A stretch of DNA of 17,800 nucleotides, taken from contig URAK01000024.1 in the NCBI GenBank assembly GCA_900545705.1, positions 1 through 17,800 of the forward strand. The letters run 5' to 3'. A program made the position numbers and the translations under genes. This DNA is from an uncultured Opitutales bacterium (GTDB lineage Bacteria > Verrucomicrobiota > Verrucomicrobiia > Opitutales > Intestinicryptomonadaceae). Below, piece after piece: positions 13,938 to 17,800 of this stretch. The first letter of the stretch is position 1, and the number at the start of each line of letters is the position of its first letter. Under the pieces are notes generated by a model that did not search any database, was not told where the DNA came from, and saw only the letters and a list, made by a program, of their open reading frames with translations.

Positions 13938-15446
13938 TTATTCTTCGGATTTTTTAAATTTAACGCAATACGGCATGTTTATGACGCCCGGATTATTGGG
14001 AATTATTTTCCCGTCTTTTATTTCCATTAGCGGCGGGTTTTTCTTTCCCCATTTGTTGGTTTCGTTGGGAGCCATTCCCTTTAACTTTTCAAAGACGCCG
14101 CTTAGCGCCGAGATTTCATCGATTTCAAACCCCTGCGGCACCGGAACGTAGCCGTCCATATTTATAAATGTAAAATACACTTCGCCGGTCTCCGGGTGTT
14201 TTGCCCATATTGCAGAATCCGACATTCCCGCGGAAGGAGAAGAATACACGCCGTTTTCGTATTTGCGCTCGGATAACGGAGTGCCATTCAGATTTTCCCA
14301 CACAGGCAAGAGTTTCGCTATTTTAAGACGCGCAGGAACGTCCCTTATATACATGTATCTCGGGCAGTTCCCGGTTCCGCCAATACGCCCGAACCATGTG
14401 TTCCACGCCCCGTTCACGGCGGCCGCGGCCGCTATCTTGCGCGACTGTGGCTCGTCCCAAACATTCGGGGTGGACGACCCTGTGCGAGATTTATCTATAA
14501 GCCCGTTTTTAAACGCGCGCTCGTCGTCGACAAAACCGGTAGTCCCGTTTTCCTCCAGGATAAAGTCGGGCATATATTTTTTTACGTCGGCCCCTTTGGA
14601 TTTCATAAGGTCGGAATCCATATAGCGCATCCAGTCGTTATATACGTTGTATGGTTCAACGATAAACTTTACGTCGGGATTAAGCTCTTTCGCAACGCGC
14701 TCGCGGAGTTGGCGGAAGAACTCGAAGTACCCCTCGGAATAAGTTGCGTAGTCGTGCGTGACTTCGGGGTGCTTTGAGCCAGAATCCTTGCCAGTCCAAA
14801 ACGAAAGCGTTATTTGACGCCCTTTGCAAGTCGCCTGCTCGGCGTCCCAGAAGTCGCCATACGGCTGGGGTACGTCCCAGCTGAATCCCGCAAACTTGAA
14901 CTTAGGGTTCTGTTTCTGATACCTTTTAACGTTCTCGATAATTTTGTCTATCGTTCGGTCGATTACCTTTTGCTGCTGGAAGTCGAGCTGTACGCTGAAA
15001 ACCGTTGGCGTTGAAAACCAGCCGGTCGCTAGATTTTCGGGAAAAGGCTTCGACGCGTCTTTGAGCGCGCAAGTTGTCTCCCACTCCCTTATCTGCTCGG
15101 GAGTGTATTTTTTAGACGGGTCGACATACCTGCGATGTGTTCCGTACTCAGGAGTTTCAATATAAAAATACATTCCGTCGGAGTCACGGTTTTTCGGCAT
15201 GCCACCCATTGCCATGACGTGCGAAAATCCCATGCGCTTCGCGAAGGATATAACCTCCCCAGAATCAGCCTGCCAACCAGCGCCAAAGTAGTTGCGGTAA
15301 TCGTCCTTATCATATTTTATCGCCGGAGAAGGAGTAGCCTGTTCGGCCGCCGGCGCCGATGTCGCAGCCTCCTGCGCAAATACCGCCGCGGCGGAAAAAA
15401 TATAAATACTCGTTGCTTTAAGTGTGTTCATCGTCGTAATTCCCAT
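13938..15446 (-). CDS. Secreted TIM-barrel-like paralog 3 (glycosidase-like, family unknown)
   Basis: A 502-aa secreted protein and the second gene of the operon. The signal peptide starts either at the listed ATG or at Met6 (MNTLKATS, ATG at 15431, with GGGA 9 nt upstream) and is cleaved after VFA at residue 24. An Ala/Pro-rich linker (25-42) follows. The conserved blocks include DDYRNYFG (48), ATGWF (140), FAGFSWDVPQ (185), FWTGKDSGSKHP (216), FIVEPYNVYNDW (261), NGAWNTWFGRIGGTGN (345) and PVWENLNGTP. The conserved acids are D191, E264 and E299. It is the most divergent copy in its C-terminal third, where the sugar-facing loops of such barrels and the added beta domain would lie. It groups with paralog 4. 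Confidence 0.85.
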   Translation of the reverse strand: MGITTMNTLKATSIYIFSAAAVFAQEAATSAPAAEQATPSPAIKYDKDDYRNYFGAGWQADSGEVISFAKRMGFSHVMAMGGMPKNRDSDGMYFYIETPEYGTHRRYVDPSKKYTPEQIREWETTCALKDASKPFPENLATGWFSTPTVFSVQLDFQQQKVIDRTIDKIIENVKRYQKQNPKFKFAGFSWDVPQPYGDFWDAEQATCKGRQITLSFWTGKDSGSKHPEVTHDYATYSEGYFEFFRQLRERVAKELNPDVKFIVEPYNVYNDWMRYMDSDLMKSKGADVKKYMPDFILEENGTTGFVDDERAFKNGLIDKSRTGSSTPNVWDEPQSRKIAAAAAVNGAWNTWFGRIGGTGNCPRYMYIRDVPARLKIAKLLPVWENLNGTPLSERKYENGVYSSPSAGMSDSAIWAKHPETGEVYFTFINMDGYVPVPQGFEIDEISALSGVFEKLKGMAPNETNKWGKKNPPLMEIKDGKIIPNNPGVINMPYCVKFKKSEE

Positions 15447-15461
15447 TATTTGCGTTTCGGG

Positions 15462-16997
15462 CTATTTGTTAGCCGCCCCTCCCTTTTTAACCAAATGCGC
15501 TATGAACCCGGCATTCACCACATACGGGCTCTTCGGGACTATCATTCCCTTCTTTACGCCAACTATGTTTTTCTTCGCGGGAGGCGTTTTTATCTCCTGC
15601 CACAATCCGTCGACATGGTATATTTCCTTTACCCTATAACCCTCCGGAATTTTTACCTGGCCCTTGTCGGATAGAAATACGAAAAACAACTTTTTCGTTT
15701 CAGGCTGTATTGCCCATATTACGTCGGGCGTCATTTCCGCCGTCGGGCTCGAATAGTTTACGCCGTCCCACTTGCGCTTGGAAATGGGCGTGCCGTTCAG
15801 GTTTTCCCACACTGCAACGGCGCGGTTGAGCTTCATGCGAGCCGGTATATCTTTTATTGTGCGGTAGCTAGGGTTGTTTCCAGTGCCTCCGGGACGTCCA
15901 AACCAGCCTGTCCACGCGCCGTTTGAGGCGGCGGCCCCGGCTATTTTCCTGAGCGTCTCGTCGTCAAAAACGTTCGGGGTGGTGGAAGCTACGCGCGTCT
16001 TGTCCAACAGCCCGTTCTCAAAGTTTTTCGGATTGTCCACAAATTCGGTTCCGGTACCTTCGGAACATATAAGGTCGGGCATATATTCGGCGCGCTTGTC
16101 GCCTTTAGATTTCATAAAATCCCAATCCATATAGCGCATCCAGTCGTTGTAAACGCTGTACGGCTCCACTATCCATTTCGCGTCAGGATTTATCTTGCGC
16201 GCTTTCTCGAATAGCCTGCGGTAAAATTCAAAATGCCCCTCGGAGTAAGTTGCGTACTCGTGGGTGACGTCGGGGTGCTTTACGCTCGCGTCCTTGCCGG
16301 TCCAATAGGCGAGTGTCACTTGCGAGCCGTTGTCCATCTTCTTTGTCTTGTGCTCGCTCCAAAAGTCGCCCTGCGGCTGGGGAACGTCCCAAGCAAAACC
16401 TGAGAATTTGAAATCGAGATTGGCCATTTGTATCTTCTTTACCTTCTCGATTATTTTATTTGTTATGTCCTCAATAACCTTCTCCTGCTGCAAATCCAAA
16501 GTCGCCGTGAAATGGTGCGGCGGCACAAACCAGCCGGTTGCCATATTCTGGGGGAAAGGCTTGTCGAGCGATATTAGAGAGCATGTCGTCTCCCATTCGC
16601 GTATGACTTCCGGCGGATATTTTTTTGATATGTCTATCGTCCTTCTATAAACGCTATATTCCGGAGATTCCATGACAAAGAACATTCCCTTCGAGAGCGG
16701 GTGCTTTTCCATTCCGCCTTTGTAATAGACGTGGCGGTAGCCCATCTGCTTGGCGTAGCGCAAAGTCTCGTCCACGCTGCTTATCCAGCAAAGACCGAAA
16801 AAGTTTCTGTAATCGTCCATCGAATAGTTCGGAATATCCGGAGCCGCGCCTTTTGCAGGAACGGGCTTTGCCGCTTCGGCTTCATTAGCGGGCTTCGACG
16901 GCTCATTCGCGTCCTGGGCGAATGCCGCGCAGATTGCAAAGGTTGACGCGCACGCCGCGCATCTTATCAGCTTTTCTATTTTCATGTATATTGTCAT
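15462..16997 (-). CDS. Secreted TIM-barrel-like paralog 4 (glycosidase-like, family unknown)
   Basis: A 511-aa secreted protein and the first gene of the operon, so the nearest to the promoter region. The signal peptide (MKIEKLIRCAACASTFAICA from Met5, ATG at 16985) is probably cleaved after AFA at residue 27. An Ala/Pro/Glu-rich linker (28-55) precedes the barrel-like part. Family blocks: DDYRNFFGLCW (61), ATGWFVPP (153), FSGFAWDVPQPQGDFW (198), YWTGKDASVKHP (231), WIVEPYSVYNDW (275), DLICSEGTGTEFV (308), NGAWTGWFGRPGGTGN (359). The conserved acids are D204, E278 and E313. The gap to paralog 3 is 15 nt. Its opposite neighbour is a divergently transcribed secreted protein gene, and both probably share control through the dyad at 17067-17082. 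Confidence 0.85.
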   Translation of the reverse strand: MTIYMKIEKLIRCAACASTFAICAAFAQDANEPSKPANEAEAAKPVPAKGAAPDIPNYSMDDYRNFFGLCWISSVDETLRYAKQMGYRHVYYKGGMEKHPLSKGMFFVMESPEYSVYRRTIDISKKYPPEVIREWETTCSLISLDKPFPQNMATGWFVPPHHFTATLDLQQEKVIEDITNKIIEKVKKIQMANLDFKFSGFAWDVPQPQGDFWSEHKTKKMDNGSQVTLAYWTGKDASVKHPDVTHEYATYSEGHFEFYRRLFEKARKINPDAKWIVEPYSVYNDWMRYMDWDFMKSKGDKRAEYMPDLICSEGTGTEFVDNPKNFENGLLDKTRVASTTPNVFDDETLRKIAGAAASNGAWTGWFGRPGGTGNNPSYRTIKDIPARMKLNRAVAVWENLNGTPISKRKWDGVNYSSPTAEMTPDVIWAIQPETKKLFFVFLSDKGQVKIPEGYRVKEIYHVDGLWQEIKTPPAKKNIVGVKKGMIVPKSPYVVNAGFIAHLVKKGGAANK

Positions 16998-17054
16998 TAT
17001 AATTACTCAAATAAACGCGCCTCCCCCAAAACGGCCGCGCAAGTGATTTATTGA

Positions 17055-17082
17055 ATTTTGATTTTTTTGACAACGCTGTCAA
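17055..17082 (-). promoter_or_regulatory. Putative promoter of the paralog operon
   Basis: On the minus strand a perfect TTGACA (17082-17077) is followed after 16 nt by CAAAAT (17060-17055), a 4/6 match to the -10 consensus. Transcription would begin about 50 nt upstream of the first operon gene. The -35 box is one arm of the dyad described separately, so a repressor bound there would block it. Confidence 0.4.
17067..17082. promoter_or_regulatory. TTGACA dyad, candidate LacI-family-type operator
   Basis: TTGACAACGCTGTCAA is an inverted repeat with 6-bp perfect arms and a central CG, lying between divergent genes for secreted proteins. Even-length palindromes with a central CG are typical of LacI/GalR-family operators that control sugar-use genes. 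No regulator gene is visible in the window, so the assignment rests on symmetry and position only. Confidence 0.45.
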
Positions 17083-17146
17083 GCCAACTCTGCAATTTGC
17101 TCTTTTTAAACTTGTACGGATACTCCCAATAAAATATTTTACCGGC

Positions 17147-17785
17147 ATGAAAAATAAAACGACATCGGCAATACTCTCACTCATAATATCTTTCGCACTA
17201 TGCGCCGCTTCGGACAAATCCGATGCAGCAAAAGACAAATCAAACAGCGGCGACGGCCCCCGATTCCAGTCGAAAATCGATACCGAATGGCCGCAATGGC
17301 AAAAACGCTCATACAATTACGGCATGGATAAAACAAAAGTCCCAGTACCGATATTCTTCGACGCTCCGATAGCTACAAATTCAACGATAATGGTGCGCGG
17401 CGGCGAGAATTTTAAAAAACGCTGGGGACTCCACGTATTTGAAGCGTATGCCGCCGACGACACCTCGCGGATAACAATGATACTCAATAAGCATTTTGAA
17501 GAAGGCATGCCTGTTGCAGAGCTTTACTATTACGCCTCCGCGTACGGACAGGGGTTAAACGCATATAACTGGTTTAGAATCGGCTCGGACGTTCCATACC
17601 ATTCGTTCATGTTTTCGCGCGACAAGGCAATATTTTATGGGCAGACCGAGTTCCGCAACCTAATACGCCTCGACAATATCGGCGCCGCAGACCTGTCCGA
17701 CAAAAACGTGGATTGGAAAGAGTCGAACAAGGAGGCTAAAAAGACGGGTCAACACCAAAGGTTGTGGAATAGGTTGATTTTTTAG
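17147..17785 (+). pseudogene. Secreted protein of unknown function, truncated by the terminal repeat
   Basis: The preferred start at 17147 gives a hydrophobic signal peptide (MKNKTTSAILSLIISFALCAAS). The mature part contains WPQWQKRSYNYGMDKTKVPVPIFFDAP (48-74), a hydrophobic strand-rich core with WGLHVFEAYAADD (93-105) and AELYYYASAYGQGLNAYNWFR (124-144). I do not recognise the family. The native sequence ends near residue 199 (17745); the final residues and the TAG stop come from the 53-bp inverted repeat. The gene is therefore either interrupted by an insertion element or cut at a contig edge. It is divergent from the paralog operon with 149 nt between the two starts, which hints at a shared function or regulator. 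Confidence 0.6.
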
Positions 17786-17798
17786 ATTTGTCTTTCAT
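17746..17798. repeat. Right copy of 53-bp terminal inverted repeat
   Basis: Exact reverse complement of bases 1-53. It begins GGGTCAACACC inside the reading frame of the secreted protein gene and supplies that frame's last 11-12 codons and stop. Two more bases follow to the end of the window, so 55 bases lie from the repeat boundary to the edge, a length typical of assembly k-mers. It fits the end of an insertion element or other multi-copy sequence. Confidence 0.85.
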
Positions 17799-17800
17799 AG

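Noticed and set aside
1..17800. Composite transposon or genomic island spanning the whole window
   Set aside because: The window contains core genes (tRNA-Phe, grpE, dnaJ, cca) and no transposase or integrase. The terminal repeats are better read as two separate copies of an outside element or as assembly ends.
1..17800. CRISPR array, phage genes, toxin-antitoxin or defence system
   Set aside because: No regularly spaced repeats, phage structural motifs or toxin-antitoxin pairs were seen on either strand.

Overview
The window most likely comes from a Gram-negative bacterium of the PVC group, and a Verrucomicrobiota/Opitutae-like gut organism fits best. The grounds are secreted carbohydrate-active-looking proteins in tandem paralogous copies, a RodZ-like HTH-transmembrane protein, a Ski2-like helicase and a GCGCGC-rich but otherwise moderate base composition. 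This is inference from style and gene content; no phylogenetic marker here settles it. Both ends carry the same 53-base sequence in opposite orientation, so the window is probably a whole contig that stops inside two copies of a dispersed repeat or insertion element.

Left edge (1-1800): the inverted repeat, then a tRNA-Phe(GAA) with its terminator on the minus strand, then a plus-strand secreted SGNH/GDSL hydrolase. A strong bidirectional terminator at 1745-1777 separates it from the convergent genes that follow.

Housekeeping block (1801-9557), all on the minus strand. In transcription order it holds a flavin-reductase-domain protein, a large Ski2-like helicase, a RodZ-like protein, a Dabb-domain protein, a CCA-adding enzyme, GrpE and DnaJ. 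GrpE-DnaJ is a tight co-chaperone pair (9-nt gap), and the flavin-reductase and helicase genes are 14 nt apart. The 5074-5352 and 9558-10259 gaps hold no convincing gene.

Right block (10260-17800): a small lipoprotein gene, then the most distinctive feature of the window. This is a four-gene minus-strand operon (10931-16997) of secreted paralogs of about 490-511 aa, with gaps of only 7, 18 and 15 nt. I do not recognise the family. Its conserved strand-like segments, each ending in a motif, read like a (beta/alpha)8 barrel glycoside-hydrolase-like enzyme. Three acidic positions are invariant: WDVPQ, IVEPY and an E in the next strand. The copies form two pairs (genes 1+2 and 3+4 counted from the left), and the first pair shares a perfectly identical 56-bp tract. 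The operon is divergent from a secreted protein gene that runs into the right-hand repeat and is truncated. The 149-nt intergenic region between them holds a perfect TTGACA dyad with a central CG that resembles a LacI-family operator. The simplest reading is a small, specialised, regulated polysaccharide- or glycan-processing locus whose far side is cut off by the repeat.
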